A stretch of DNA of 64,000 nt from CAVXYG01 sp963766005. GTDB lineage: Bacteria > Actinomycetota > Actinomycetes > S36-B12 > GCA-2699445. Below the pieces are notes generated by a model, which saw only the letters and a list, made by a program, of their open reading frames with translations, did not search any database and was not told the origin of the DNA. Below, piece after piece: positions 45,598 to 55,276 of this stretch. The stretch covers positions 124,001-188,000 of the forward strand of contig CAVXYG010000012.1 in the NCBI GenBank assembly GCA_963766005.1, in the 5' to 3' direction. Within the stretch, counting starts at the first letter, position 1. Each line of letters begins with the position of its first letter. A program made the position numbers and the translations under genes.

Positions 45598-46372
45598 CCA
45601 GCAGGTGCACACGGGGCCAGAGCCACCTCGGAGCGGCGGTCGCACGCGGGCTGGGGAGCAACGGGCGCAGTCCGGAGGACTCGAGTCGTCCGCTGCTGCG
45701 AGCGCCGCCCGGTGCGACGGGTTCCGATCCGGCGGGCAGGTCGCCAGCCCGGCATCGTTGCGCGGCGGCGCTCGGACGGGCACCGCACCGACTTGCGCGC
45801 CGCGGACGCCAGCTCTGACTTCGCCGCCGCAGCACTGCGGCGGGACGCGGGTGCGCGCGGGGAGTTGGTCTGACCAGCTGCGACGACATCCTCTGGGCGT
45901 GCAGCCAGGCCTGCCGCCGAGCCAGGTGCCCAGCCAGTCGAGGACCGGGTGGATTCGGCCGAGCAACAGTTGCTCGGCCTCGCGGGACGGGTCGACGCCG
46001 AACAGGCCCTCAGCCGGCGGCTCAGCACAACCGGCAACGCGGTCCGGGGCCGGCCAGCGACAGGCCGAGCAGACGTGGGAACTTCCGGTATTGCGAAGTG
46101 CACCGGCCCTGACTTGGACGGTGGCTGTCGAGAGGTTCTCGTCAAGCCCGGCCGGAGGCGTGGTCCGTCTCAGCGGTGTCGATGGGCGGACAGGGGCACG
46201 GCCCTGCCGCGTTCGTCGCAGGTCGTAGGGTCCGCGACACTGGCTGGCTGGACGGCTGGATCTGGCACGCGGTCAATGCCGCCCTGCTTGGAGCACTCGC
46301 GGCGACCAGCACATGCGGCCCTGCTGCCCGCTCGAGAGGCACTGCCGCGAGCATCAGGGCCGGCCTCCCAAA
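45598..46372. other. Intergenic stretch, no gene recognised
   Basis: About 775 bases between the DUF2892-like gene and the esterase gene. Open frames exist in several phases but none resembles a family or has clear start signals. It may contain decayed sequence. Confidence 0.5.
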
Positions 46373-47149
46373 CTAGCCGCCGTGCTCGCGGATGAACTGG
46401 GCGCTGCCCTCGAAGATGGTCTCGGCGTCGTTGTCCAGCGTCGCGACGTGGTAGGACTCCGGCAGCAGCACCAGCGTGCGCCGCGGCGACGATACATCCC
46501 GCATCACCGTCTGGGTGTTGATCGGCTCCACCACGTGATCCTCCGGCGCCCAGAAGACGATGAGCGGCTGGGTGACGCTGCCCAGGTCGGCTCGCACCGT
46601 GTCCTGCAGCTTGGTGAGCTGCAGGGCGCTGCGCAGCGGCACCTCGTCATAGGCCACCTCGTCCTGTCCCGGCTTCTTGATGTCGTTCTTGATGCCGGGC
46701 ACCGTCTTCATCACCGCCGTCATCGGACCGAAGAGCTTGAACTTGTCCAGCGTCAGCAGCAACGGCACATCGATCCGCTGCGGACGGCACACCGACGGGT
46801 TGACCACCATGACCCCCGCGACCGCGTCACCCATCTCCTCCGCCAGCCGAAGGGCCAGACCGCCGCCCATCGAGAGCCCGCCCACGAACACGCGCTCGTA
46901 CTCGGTGACCAGGGAGTCGAACAGGGAACGGACCCCTGCGTACCACTGCTCCCAGGTGGTGTCGACCATGTCCTGCCAGCGCGTCCCATGACCGGGCAGC
47001 AATGGGCACGCCACGGTGTAGCCCTGGCTGTGCAAGTACTGCCCCCAGGGCCGGATCGAGGCCGGCGAACCGGTGAATCCGTGGCTCAGCAGGACTGCCG
47101 TGGAGCCGCCGTCGAAGAGGAACGGCTCTGTACTCGGTGCGACTGCCAT
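46373..47149 (-). CDS. Alpha/beta hydrolase, carboxylesterase/monoglyceride-lipase type
   Basis: A 258-residue serine hydrolase. The oxyanion HG is SHGFTGSPASI and the nucleophile elbow is GLSMGG. The Asp is in FWAPEDHVVEPINT and the His in LLPESYHVATLDNDA, the Est30/MGLP pattern, which hydrolyses short-chain esters or monoacylglycerols in the cytosol. Start ATG 47149. It faces the islet. No partner genes. Confidence 0.88.
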   Translation of the reverse strand: MAVAPSTEPFLFDGGSTAVLLSHGFTGSPASIRPWGQYLHSQGYTVACPLLPGHGTRWQDMVDTTWEQWYAGVRSLFDSLVTEYERVFVGGLSMGGGLALRLAEEMGDAVAGVMVVNPSVCRPQRIDVPLLLTLDKFKLFGPMTAVMKTVPGIKNDIKKPGQDEVAYDEVPLRSALQLTKLQDTVRADLGSVTQPLIVFWAPEDHVVEPINTQTVMRDVSSPRRTLVLLPESYHVATLDNDAETIFEGSAQFIREHGG

Positions 47150-47523
47150 GAGTCAACCCTCTCTCGATTCCGACGCAGTCCAGCGTAGGGAAGCCCGCCG
47201 CGGGAGTTGCACTGCTCCACCTCTTGCGCAGCACGCGTTCAACACAATTCGTTTGTACTCGTCCACGGCCCTCCTGGCGCTCTGGTCAGCCAGCGGACCA
47301 TTGACGCTCTCCCAGCCCGCGTGGTCGTGTTCCTGCCCGGTCGCTGCGCTCGATGCTGTCCGGGAGCCCAGCAAGGACGGCAGAAGCCCCCCGCGCGGAG
47401 CCCGGCTAGGCAAGGCGTGCTCACTGCTGCAGCGCTGGTGGGTCACACCATCTCATGAGGGAGGCTATGGGCGATCCTCGGACAGTCAGCAATACATTGC
47501 GCTGCAACGCCTTTCGAAGGGGA
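47150..47523. other. Esterase upstream region, no gene recognised
   Basis: About 370 bases from the esterase start to the tRNA-like fragment. I see no gene on either strand; it should hold the esterase promoter. Confidence 0.45.
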
Positions 47524-47561
47524 GCCGACGAGGGGACTCGAACCCCTCACCACCTGTCTAC
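47524..47561 (-). repeat. tRNA-Thr 3' half duplicate (putative att site)
   Basis: It reads, on the minus strand, the GTAGACAGGTGG anticodon side, T-arm AGGGGTTCGAGTCCCCT and acceptor CGTCGGC of a threonine tRNA. The 5' half is absent (the anticodon stem has no partner), so it is not a functional tRNA. The loop would be anticodon GGT. Confidence 0.7.
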
Positions 47562-47826
47562 CAGTTGACTTCACCCTGTGTGGGAACGCGGACTGCCCTG
47601 CCCGCAGCTGCTCGCTGGACCAGCCCCGATCGTCGCGAACGTCGCGGCCATGCTCGTGGCAGGGTTCGCTCCACGGTTGAGCCTGGCGCTGTTCCTGGCC
47701 TCGCCCTGCTGTACTACCTGCTCATCACGCTGTTGCGTCGTCGGTCCAGCACGCGGGTCGAGGCGGAGGACTACTCCTAGCCCGCAGGCCCGTGTAGCCG
47801 CGGCGCCCCTATTGGTGGCGACGGCC

Positions 47827-48108
47827 TCAGGTGTTCCGCGCGGAGAGATCGGCGTACCTCGAAGGATCGGTCGGCTCGACGCGCGCGACCTTGCCCTCCC
47901 TGAGCTGCGCGGTCGCGGCCAGTTGCATGAGGGCTTCGCCGGGAGCGGTCAGGATGGCCGTCTCGCCGTCGGTGGTTGTCATCTGGAGATTTGAGATGAC
48001 CGTTCCCCGCTCGACGAGGCCCTGCGCCATCTGCTTCCAGTGCGCCAGGTCGACTTCGCCGTTGGCCGTGACGGACGTCGCCGCAGGGTCGAAGGCGGCG
48101 TCGAACAT
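47827..48108 (-). CDS. NTF2-like protein fragment, 5' start missing
   Basis: The conserved part reads MFDAAFDPAATSVTANGEVD, then HWKQMAQGLVERGTVISNLQ and EALMQLAATAQLREGKVARV, an NTF2/SnoaL-like fold. Upstream in the same frame, DATREFARYLSAVDGTKTWA is also family-like. However, no ATG, GTG or TTG start exists before an in-frame stop near 48256. The gene appears to have lost its start or been truncated at the islet edge. If ATG 48108 is used, the product is 93 residues. Confidence 0.55.
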   Translation of the reverse strand: MFDAAFDPAATSVTANGEVDLAHWKQMAQGLVERGTVISNLQMTTTDGETAILTAPGEALMQLAATAQLREGKVARVEPTDPSRYADLSARNT

Positions 48109-48319
48109 GGGCTCGATCTCCGCCCAGGTCTTGGTCCCGTCGACCGCGCTCAGGTACCTGGCGAACTCGCGCGTGGCGTCTCCTCTGCTGTGCTGGGTCT
48201 TCGATCTTGCCGTGTCCGGCCTCGAGTGTCGCGAGGTGACGCGGACGAGTGGTCGCTAGCGGTGCCCCTCGGTGCCGAGCCGTCGGCGAACCATCGGCAC
48301 TCCAGGGCAGTACCCGGGG

Positions 48320-48934
48320 TCACCACAGGGCCACTGCGCGGTGCAGGAACTCGTCGCTGTCGAGCTGTGACACGATCCAAGTCGCAAGGTCCGCGCGAGG
48401 AAGCTGCGTCCCCTTCACCTCGTCGAGGGAGGCGTGGACATGCCCGCTCCCCGGCTTGTCCGACAGGCCGGTGCAGCGAGCGATCGTCCATCGCAGTCCG
48501 CTGGCCATAACGGCAGCTTCGGCGCCGTTGTGGTCCTTGATCGGATAGCGCAGTAGCACTTGCACCGGCTTGGCCGCGATCGGGAGCAGGCTGCCCGAGT
48601 CGCCGGCCCCGACGGTGGAGATGCTCAGGAAGCGGACCGGGGGAGTGCGCCCGTCGATCGCGGACACGATGGTGCGCACGCAGTCGGTGATCTGCGTGCT
48701 CGGGCCGAGCCCGGGGCCGCCGACAGCCGAGACGACGGCCTCAGCATCCACCGTCGCCGCCGCAACAGCCGCCGGATCCGTGGCATCGCCCTGAACGACG
48801 GTGAGGTTCGGCGCGGCCAGCGCTAGCTTTCCGGGCGTGCGGACGAAGGCCGTGACCTCGTGGCCGGCGGCGACGGCGTCCGCCACGATGTGTTGGCCAG
48901 TGGCTCCGCCGGCGCCGAAGACAGTAACCTTCAT
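48320..48934 (-). CDS. NAD(P)-binding (NmrA/SDR_a5-like) protein
   Basis: A 204-residue Rossmann-fold protein. The glycine-rich motif is TVFGAGGATGQHIVADAVAA (GxxGxxG), followed by VTAFVRTPGKL and VVQGDATDPAAV. Later RWTIARCTGLSDKPGSGHVH closes the domain. These are atypical short-chain dehydrogenases or NAD(P)-sensing proteins. ATG 48934 has GGAAGG upstream. It lies within the islet. Confidence 0.85.
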   Translation of the reverse strand: MKVTVFGAGGATGQHIVADAVAAGHEVTAFVRTPGKLALAAPNLTVVQGDATDPAAVAAATVDAEAVVSAVGGPGLGPSTQITDCVRTIVSAIDGRTPPVRFLSISTVGAGDSGSLLPIAAKPVQVLLRYPIKDHNGAEAAVMASGLRWTIARCTGLSDKPGSGHVHASLDEVKGTQLPRADLATWIVSQLDSDEFLHRAVALW

Positions 48935-49115
48935 GGCACCTTCCAACCCAGTTGAACTTGTCCGTATTCGGACCCGTGCGGAGCCTGGCATCCAGTGCGC
49001 TGAACGTCAACATCTCGACGTGCCTCATGTTGTTTGACTGCGTGGCAGGTGGTGGTTGCCTTGCGGAGTTTGAGCGGGTGGCGGGAGGCTTGCCGGTGTG
49101 GAAGGCAAGATCGAT

Positions 49116-49193
49116 ATGGCCGCGAGACGGCAGGTGACCAACAAGTTGCGAACCCGGTACGGCAAGGCGTCACAGGCGGACAAGAGCCAGATC
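49116..49193 (+). pseudogene. Transposase N-terminal fragment
   Basis: MAARRQVTNKLRTRYGKASQ followed by ADKSQI resembles the opening of actinobacterial integrase-catalytic-domain transposases (AAARREVTxKxxxRYxxAxKxDK). The similarity stops after about 26 codons and the following frames do not continue it. It is a remnant consistent with the islet. Confidence 0.4.
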
Positions 49194-49800
49194 CAACGCA
49201 CCGAGCCTCCACGAAACCCGGGGCGATGCACAGCACGGCGTCCCGAAGAAGGTGGGCGTTGTCATCAGTTCATCTGCCGACTGGCGGTGAACGGTGGCGC
49301 CCATGCCGAGGGACGTGATCGAGATGCTGGCCAGACACCTCAAGATCGATGCTCTACCCGAGTGGCAAGCGGCTGTTGATGCGGGCCGACGCCAATGGCG
49401 TACAAACAACTGCGCGCCGTTGTCCGCGACGACCCCGACAGTGCTGCCGACGCGCTCAGGCAACTCGGCGACAGGGTGGATGCGCCGCCTGATAGCCAAC
49501 CGGCGGCAACACAGGTGTTCTGGGCCGCTATCGATGCGCAAGCCGGCCAAGGCGACAAGGGCGGTGATCCACCGCACGAGCCGCTGTGCATCCACTCGGG
49601 CGCCGCGTGGGAGTAGGCGCTGGCCGGTGGGATCACTAGTCCGGGGAGGGGCTCTGGTTCCGGTTCACCACGTCACTGCATACGCGCCCAGAGGCGGACT
49701 GATCCCCATCCACTGTGCCACTGTGCGGCGATCCCTCCCAGAGCCTGTTGGGGGAAATCGCTGGGGCCGAAATCCCTTGCGGCCAAATACACTGTACGGG
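49194..49800. other. Islet filler, no gene recognised
   Basis: About 600 bases between the transposase fragment and tRNA-Thr. Open frames such as YKQLRAVVRDDPDSAADALR from 49395 exist but are not recognised. Confidence 0.45.
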
Positions 49801-49873
49801 AGCCGACGAGGGGACTCGAACCCCTAACCACCTGTTTACAAGACAGGTGCGCTGCCAGTTGCGCCACGTCGGC
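49801..49873 (-). tRNA. tRNA-Thr (anticodon TGT)
   Basis: A complete 73-nt tRNA on the minus strand. The acceptor is GCCGACG/CGTCGGC, the anticodon stem CCTGT/ACAGG with loop CTTGTAA (anticodon TGT), and the T-arm AGGGG TTCGAGT CCCCT. The discriminator is T and CCA is not encoded. TACAAT (49890-49885 on this strand) gives a -10 box 11 bases before it. Its 3' end is duplicated at 47524. Confidence 0.96.
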
Positions 49874-49940
49874 GTGATCGGCTCATTGTAGACGGGCACC
49901 TGCTGGGTGAACGAGTCGCGCGCACGGCCAGACTTGCGTT

Positions 49941-50378
49941 GTGGCCGACCCTGGCAGCGCTCGCACCCAGGCCCGAAGCATCGCCAACTGGGTGACACTG
50001 GCGACGCCGCTCGGCCTGCTGATCAGCAGAGTCGGCGGATGCCGCGTGCGGCCCGGCCCGCGCGGCTTGTCGGTGGCGAGTGGCTATCGGCTCGCCATCC
50101 CCGGAGCTCGGGCGTTCACGGTCGGCAACGTCATCGTGGTGCGCGAGGAGCGGCATCTCCTCCAGCCGCAACTCTTCGCGCACGAGGAGCGGCATGCGTC
50201 CCAGTGGGCGCTGTGCCTGGGCGTCATCGGCTTCCCGCCGTGCTACGGGCTGGCCGCCCTGTGGTCGTTCCTGCTCACCGGTGATGCACATTCCCGGAAC
50301 GTGTTCGAACGGCGGGCCGGTCTGGCGGCCGGTGGCTACCGAGTGCGATCGGTGAGGTGGCGCCGCAGAGCCGGGTGA
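49941..50378 (+). CDS. Putative metalloprotease-like membrane-associated protein
   Basis: A 145-residue protein with FAHEERHASQWALCLGVIGF, a HExxH zinc motif, followed by a hydrophobic segment (PPCYGLAALWSFLLTG) and RNVFERRAGLAAGGY, a pattern like other small bacterial HExxH proteins. The N-terminus is SIANWVTLATPLGLLIS. GTG 49941 was used. Peptidase activity is inferred only from the motif. It is 67 bases beyond tRNA-Thr. Confidence 0.6.
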   Translation: MADPGSARTQARSIANWVTLATPLGLLISRVGGCRVRPGPRGLSVASGYRLAIPGARAFTVGNVIVVREERHLLQPQLFAHEERHASQWALCLGVIGFPPCYGLAALWSFLLTGDAHSRNVFERRAGLAAGGYRVRSVRWRRRAG

Positions 50379-50451
50379 CCCGCCAGGCCGGCCCCGAGGC
50401 TCTCCGCAGAGTGGTCCTTGCGGCGCAGCACTGCGGACAGCGCATCCCCCG

Positions 50452-51120
50452 CTACCCGACCTCGGCCAGCACGGCAGCCGTGGCACTGCAACCAAGACGA
50501 CTGGCGCCCGCGTCAAGCATCGCCAGGGCAGCCTGAGCAGTGCGAATCCCGCCGCTGGCCTTGACCCCGATGCCGCCGCCGACGCTGCGTCGCATCAGCG
50601 CGACGGCATCGACCGTCGCGCCACCGGCCGGGTGGAAGCCTGTCGAAGTCTTCACGAAGCCTGCCCCGGCTGCTACCGCCGCTAGACAGCTGCCGACGAT
50701 CTGCTCCTCGGTGAGGACGGCAGATTCGATGATGACCTTGACCAGCGCCGGACCCGCCGCCGCCACGACCTCGGCGATCTCCGTCTCCACTCCGGTCAGG
50801 TCGCCCGATGCTACGAGGCCGAGGTTCAGCACCACATCGATCTCGTCGGCGCCGTCGGCGACGGCGATCGCCGCCTCGCGAGCCTTGACCCGTGCGTCGT
50901 GCGCGCCGGACGGGAAACCGCAGACGCTCGCCACGGCAACCGACGGGCCGGTCGCCGCGGCGGCGACCCGGACCAGGGTGGGGGAGACGCACACCGCGTG
51001 GACGCCCAACACCGTCGCCTCCGCGCACAGCCGAGCGACCTCCGCCGCGGTCGCCTCCGGCCGCAGCAGGGTGTGGTCGATGCGCCGGGCCAACTGCTCC
51101 CGGGCTCCCGTTGTGCTCAC
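50452..51120 (-). CDS. deoC: Deoxyribose-phosphate aldolase
   Basis: DeoC cleaves deoxyribose-5-phosphate to acetaldehyde and glyceraldehyde-3-phosphate in nucleoside salvage. The 222-residue protein has IDHTLLRPEATAAEVARLCA and SVCGFPSGAH. The Schiff-base Lys is in FVKTSTGF and the second Lys in GVKASGGIRT. The GTG start at 51120 has GGAGG just before it. It is monocistronic and divergent from the maltodextrin operon. Confidence 0.95.
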   Translation of the reverse strand: MSTTGAREQLARRIDHTLLRPEATAAEVARLCAEATVLGVHAVCVSPTLVRVAAAATGPSVAVASVCGFPSGAHDARVKAREAAIAVADGADEIDVVLNLGLVASGDLTGVETEIAEVVAAAGPALVKVIIESAVLTEEQIVGSCLAAVAAGAGFVKTSTGFHPAGGATVDAVALMRRSVGGGIGVKASGGIRTAQAALAMLDAGASRLGCSATAAVLAEVG

Positions 51121-51266
51121 CCTCCGATCATCCCCCAGGCGATGTGCGGCCCGCGCGGTGCGAGCCGCGCCCGTCGCCGCAGACAGGCAGCGCAGCCGGT
51201 GGACCTATCCGCTGGGAGCGGCCGTAACCGGATTGTTGTCGTGTCGCGCGCGCGCCCCGCCGCAGC

Positions 51267-51282
51267 AGTGACTAGCGTCACT
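51267..51282. promoter_or_regulatory. Operator-like palindrome upstream of malE
   Basis: AGTGAC-TAGC-GTCACT is a perfect palindrome 67 bases before malE. It is a candidate LacI/MalR-type repressor site for the maltodextrin operon; no regulator gene is present in the window. Confidence 0.5.
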
Positions 51283-51348
51283 AGGGAGGACCGCGTGTTG
51301 CGGTCTGGGCTGCCCGTGCAGCACGGAACCTAACGAAACGGAGCAACA

Positions 51349-52591
51349 ATGCGCCGAGTGAAGCAAGGCTTGGCCCTGGGAGCGATTCTCGCTCTCGGGC
51401 TCGCTGCCTGTGGCAGCGATGACGACGGCGGCGATGTCGAAGCCAGCGGCTCGCTGCTGATCTGGGCCGACGAGAAGCGCGCCGGTACCGATCGGCGATC
51501 TCGCCAAGGAATGGGGCGACGGACAACGGCGTCAGCGTCGAGGTGGTCCAGATCAACTTCGAGGACATGAAGGACCAGTACACCCAGCAGGCGCCTACCG
51601 GTCAGGGCCCGGACATCTCTCCTCGGCGCGAACGACTGGGTCGAGCGAGTTCGCCAGCCAGCGGCCTGATCGCGCCGGTGGACCTCGGCGACAACCGGTC
51701 GAAGCTTCGACTCGGCCGCGGTCGACGGCTGGACCGTGGACGGCCAGATCTACGCCGTGCCGGTCGCCATGGAGAACGTCCTGATGTTCCGCAACACCGA
51801 CCTCGCGCCGGACGCCCCGGCATCCATCAACGAGATGGCCGAGACCGGTCTGGCGCTGCAGGCGGAGGGCAAGACCCAGTACCCGATCGGCATGCAGGTC
51901 GGCGACAAGGGCGACGCCTACCACGCCTATCCGTTCTACTCCGCCGCCGGCGGATACTTCTTCGCGGGCCCCGACGCCGACGGCAACTACGACATCAACG
52001 ATCTCGGTGTCGGCCAGCGAGGGCTCGCTGGTCTTCGCGAAGGCCTGGGCCGACCTCGGCGCGAAGGGCGTGATGAAGTCGACGTTCACCGGCGACGACC
52101 TCGAAACGGCTGGGCTGCTGGCGAGTTGCCGTACTGGATCACCGGTCCGTGGAACAAGGGCATCGTGAAGGACTCCGGGGTGCACTTCGAGGTGGAGGCC
52201 GTTCCCGGGCTGGGACGGCTTGGACTACCGCGGCCGGTGCCGATCGTCGGCAGCCCAGGGCTTCTACCTGAACCAGGACTCGGACAACACGACGCACGGC
52301 GCAGGCCTTCCTGGATGCGACCATGAACACCGAGTTCATGGACGCGATCTACGAGGCCGATCCGCGCCCGCCGGCATGGAAGGACTCCGCTAGCGCGGCC
52401 AGCGAGGACCCGGTCATCGCGGCGATCCTGGAGTTCGGCGACGGCGGTTACCCGAATCTGCGTACCCGAAGTGGGCATCGTCTACGAGGAGGCTCGGCCT
52501 GGCCCAGGTAGAAGATCCTCGATGGTGCCGACCCGAGGCGACGATGGAGGAGGCCCAGGCGAGCATCGAGTCGCGGATCGGAAGTTCCTAG
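51349..52591 (+). CDS. malE: Maltose/maltodextrin-binding lipoprotein MalE (frame broken)
   Basis: A solute-binding lipoprotein that delivers maltodextrins to the MalFG permease. The signal peptide ends LALGLAAC after ATG 51349 (ACGGAG upstream). The mature protein reads LLIWADEKRAG, then VSVEVVQINFEDMKDQYTQQ, VPVAMENVLMFRNTDLA and YPIGMQVGDKGDAYHAYPFY, close to actinobacterial MalE. The frame changes at least ten times by one-base indels, mostly extra bases (for instance near 51487, 51521, 51619, 51658, 51704, 52016), while the joined text contains no stop. It appears to be a working gene seen through sequence errors. Confidence 0.8.
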
Positions 52592-52655
52592 TCGTCGACC
52601 GGACAAGACGGCTCGGATCTCTGATAGGAACGAGTCGTGTCCGGCGACTCTCTCG

Positions 52656-52691
52656 CAGAGGGGAAGACGCCGTTCGGCGTCTTCCCCTCTG
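52656..52691 (+). terminator. 17-bp perfect hairpin between malE and malF
   Basis: CAGAGGGGAAGACGCCG and its exact complement flank the two-base loop TT. Binding-protein operons often have such a hairpin here that stabilises malE mRNA or partly stops transcription. If malF starts at GTG 52637 instead, the hairpin would be coding. Confidence 0.65.
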
Positions 52692-52696
52692 GCTCA

Positions 52697-54303
52697 ATGT
52701 CGTTCTGGATGATCAAGCTCCTCGTCCTCGGCCTCATCGACGTCCTGGGGATCTGGGCGGCGATTTCGAAGGCGTTCGGAACGAGAACTGGTTGGTCGCG
52801 GTCTTCTTCCTCGCCGCGGTGCTGATCGCGTTGAACGTCGTGTACTTCAAGAAGGGCGCGCCTGCCCTGGAAGTACCTGCTGCCGGGCCTGGTCTTCCTG
52901 GTGGCGTTCCAGCTCTATCCCGGCCGGGTACACGTTCGGATCGTCGTTCACCAACTACGGCACCGGCCACCTGCTGCCGCAGGAGAGGCGACCGCGCGCG
53001 ATCATCAGCCAGACCACCCGGCCGGTGCAGGACGCCCCGTCGGTCGACGTGCGACCCATCGAGTCAGCGGCGGCGATGTCGTCGATGCTGATCACGAACC
53101 CGGAGACCGGCGAGGCCTCAGATCGGGACCGGCGACGTCGCTGGAGCCCGCGAGGGCGCCACGTTCCAGGGCGACGTCGCCGACTCGAGGTCGACGGCTA
53201 CGACACGCTGAATCTCGGCCAGTTGGCCGGCGACGCCGACTCGACGAGCAGTGGCAGGCGCTGGCGGTGCCCTTTCGACGCCGATCAGGGCTTCTACATC
53301 AGGCCTCGAGCCCCGACTGCGAGGCACTCTCGGTGGTCTCCGATCTCGCCTACGATCCGGAGACGGAGCACCTTCACCAACATCGAGACCGGGCATGTCT
53401 TCGTCGCCAACTCCGATGTCGGGCTCTACACCACCGACAGGTTCGATCCGGACGTGCGCAGCGGTCGCCGCCGTCGTCGGAGAAGGCGGCGGAGAACTCC
53501 GGGCAGTTCCTGACCCCCGGTTGGCCGGTGAACAGTCGGGTTCGACAACTACACCCGCATCTTCACCGACCCGGGCGTCCGCTCGAACTTCCTGCCGATC
53601 CTGCTCTGGTCGTTCGTGTTCGCGATCGGCACGGTCCTCATGCAGTTCGCCTTCGGCCTGCTGATGGCGATCATCTTCCAGGACCGCCGGATGCACGGGC
53701 AGAAGATCTACCGGGCCATCCTGATCATTCCCTACGCGCTGCCGATCTTCATGACGGCGCTGGTGTGGAAGGGCATGCTGAACCGCGACTTCGGCATCAT
53801 CAACCAGATCATCGGCAGCGATGATCTGGTGGCTCGGGCGAACCCATGGCTGGCGACGACTGTCCCTGCTGGTGGTGAACCTGTGGATCGGCTACTCCTA
53901 CTTCTTCATCGTCGTCACCGGCGCGCTGACCGCGATCCCGGGCGACCTGAAGGAGGCGGCGTTCGTCGACGGTGCCAGCGGGTGGAAGGCCTTCCGCACG
54001 GTGGTGCTGCCGCTGCTGCATGGTGGCCGTGTCGCCGCTGCTGATCGCGTCGTTCTCGTTCAACTTCAACAACTACACGCTCGTGGAGTTGCTGACCGGC
54101 GGCGGCCCATTCCCCGGCTCGCCGATCGACGGCGGCCAGACCGACCTGCTGATCACGTACACCTATCGATTGGCGTTCGGTACGTCTGAGCAGTTCCTCG
54201 GCCTTCGCCTCGGCGCTTGTCGATGCTGATCTTCATCATCGTCGCCGGCGTCTCGACCTACGGCTTCCGACTCACCAAGAGGCTTGAGGAGATCAAGGCA
54301 TGA
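52697..54303 (+). CDS. malF: Maltodextrin ABC permease MalF (frame broken)
   Basis: An inner-membrane permease. MSFWMIKLLVLGLIDVLGIW opens it, then FFLAAVLIALNVVYFKKGAP and GRSCSRS-like noise caused by indels. The C-terminal core LPILLWSFVFAIGTVLMQFA, then IYRAILIIPYALPIFMTALV and the EAA loop KEAAFVDGASGWKAF are intact. ATG 52697 follows the hairpin; an in-frame GTG 52637 is possible. Frames shift repeatedly between 52760 and 54230. The stop overlaps malG (ATGA). Confidence 0.78.
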
Positions 54304-55264
54304 GCGACTCAACAGCCCAGTCGAGCGGCGGCAGCCGAGCGGAGAAGCCCCTGCGCGCCGCTCCCAAGATGAGCTTCGGGCGCTGGGTGACGCAGATGGG
54401 CTGGCGGCACGCCATCGCGATCGTGGCGGTGCTTTTCGCGATGTTCCCGGTGCTGTACATCATCAACGTGGCGCTGAACCCGGTCGGCTCGCTGTCGCCG
54501 TCGTGCCCGCCGGACAGGACCGGGATCGTCGGCACTGACCTGCCTGCTGCCCGCGACGGTGAGCTATCGAGAACTTCCAGACGAGGTGCTCACCAGACGA
54601 CCTGAAGCCGTTCACGTCTGGTTCCGCAACACGCTGACGATCGCGCTGACGGTGCTCGTTCCTGTCGACGCTGATGTCGGCGGCCGGCGCCTTCGCCTTC
54701 TCCAGGCTGCGGTTCACGGGCCGCCGACCGGGCCTGCTGGCCCTGGTGCTGCTGCAGATGTTCCCGCAGATCCTGGCGATCACGGCGATCTTCATCCTGC
54801 ATGACGCGGATGCGCGAGATCTTCCCGCAGGTCGGCCTCGGCACGGTGTCGGGCCTGATCCTGATCTACCTCGGTGGATCGCTGGGCGTGAACACCTACC
54901 TGATGAAGGGCTTCTTCGACACGATCCCGGTGGAGATCGACGAGTCGGCGAAGATCGATGGCGCCAGCCACGTCCGGATCTTCTTCACGCTGATCCTGCG
55001 GCTGGCGACTCCGGTGCTCGTCGTGGTGTTCTTCGTGACCTTCACCGTCATGTTCAACGAACTGGCGATCGCCCAGACCCTGCTGCCCGACATCCGCGAC
55101 ACCACGCTGGCCGTCGGGCCTGAACACCTATGTGACCGGCAACCTGCAGGAGTGGGGCAAGTTCGCCGCCGGCGCGCTGATGCCGCGATCCCGATGCTGC
55201 TGGTGTTCGCCTCAGCCAGAAGTACCTCACGACCGGTCTGACCGCCGGCGCCGTGAAGGGCTGA
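54300..55264 (+). CDS. malG: Maltodextrin ABC permease MalG (frame broken)
   Basis: The second permease subunit. It opens MSDSTAQSSGGSRAEKPLR, then AIVAVLFAMFPVLYIINVAL and the EAA loop DESAKIDGASHVRIFFTLIL, ending with LTTGLTAGAVKG at 55264. The frame breaks by single bases near 54510, 54560, 54660, 54800, 55115 and 55190, but no stop occurs in the joined text. The ATG overlaps the MalF stop, confirming the operon. Confidence 0.8.
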
Positions 55265-55276
55265 TCCGCGGCGCGG

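Larger units (their letters stand above)
47521..49829. mobile_element. tRNA-Thr-flanked genomic islet (decayed integrative element?)
   Basis: The right edge is the 3' half of the intact tRNA-Thr at 49801-49873. The left edge is a second copy of that 3' half (47521-47558) in the same orientation: GGAGCCGACGAGGGGACTCG and the following AACCCCT are identical, and the anticodon-side bases match with few changes. tRNA 3' ends are classic integration sites. Between them lie a 5'-truncated NTF2-like gene, an SDR-like gene and a transposase fragment. No integrase is present, so the element would be a remnant. Confidence 0.6.

Noticed and set aside
47473..47780. A short + strand frame across the tRNA fragment
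   Set aside because: Translation across tRNA sequence gives a familiar spurious peptide; no gene evidence.
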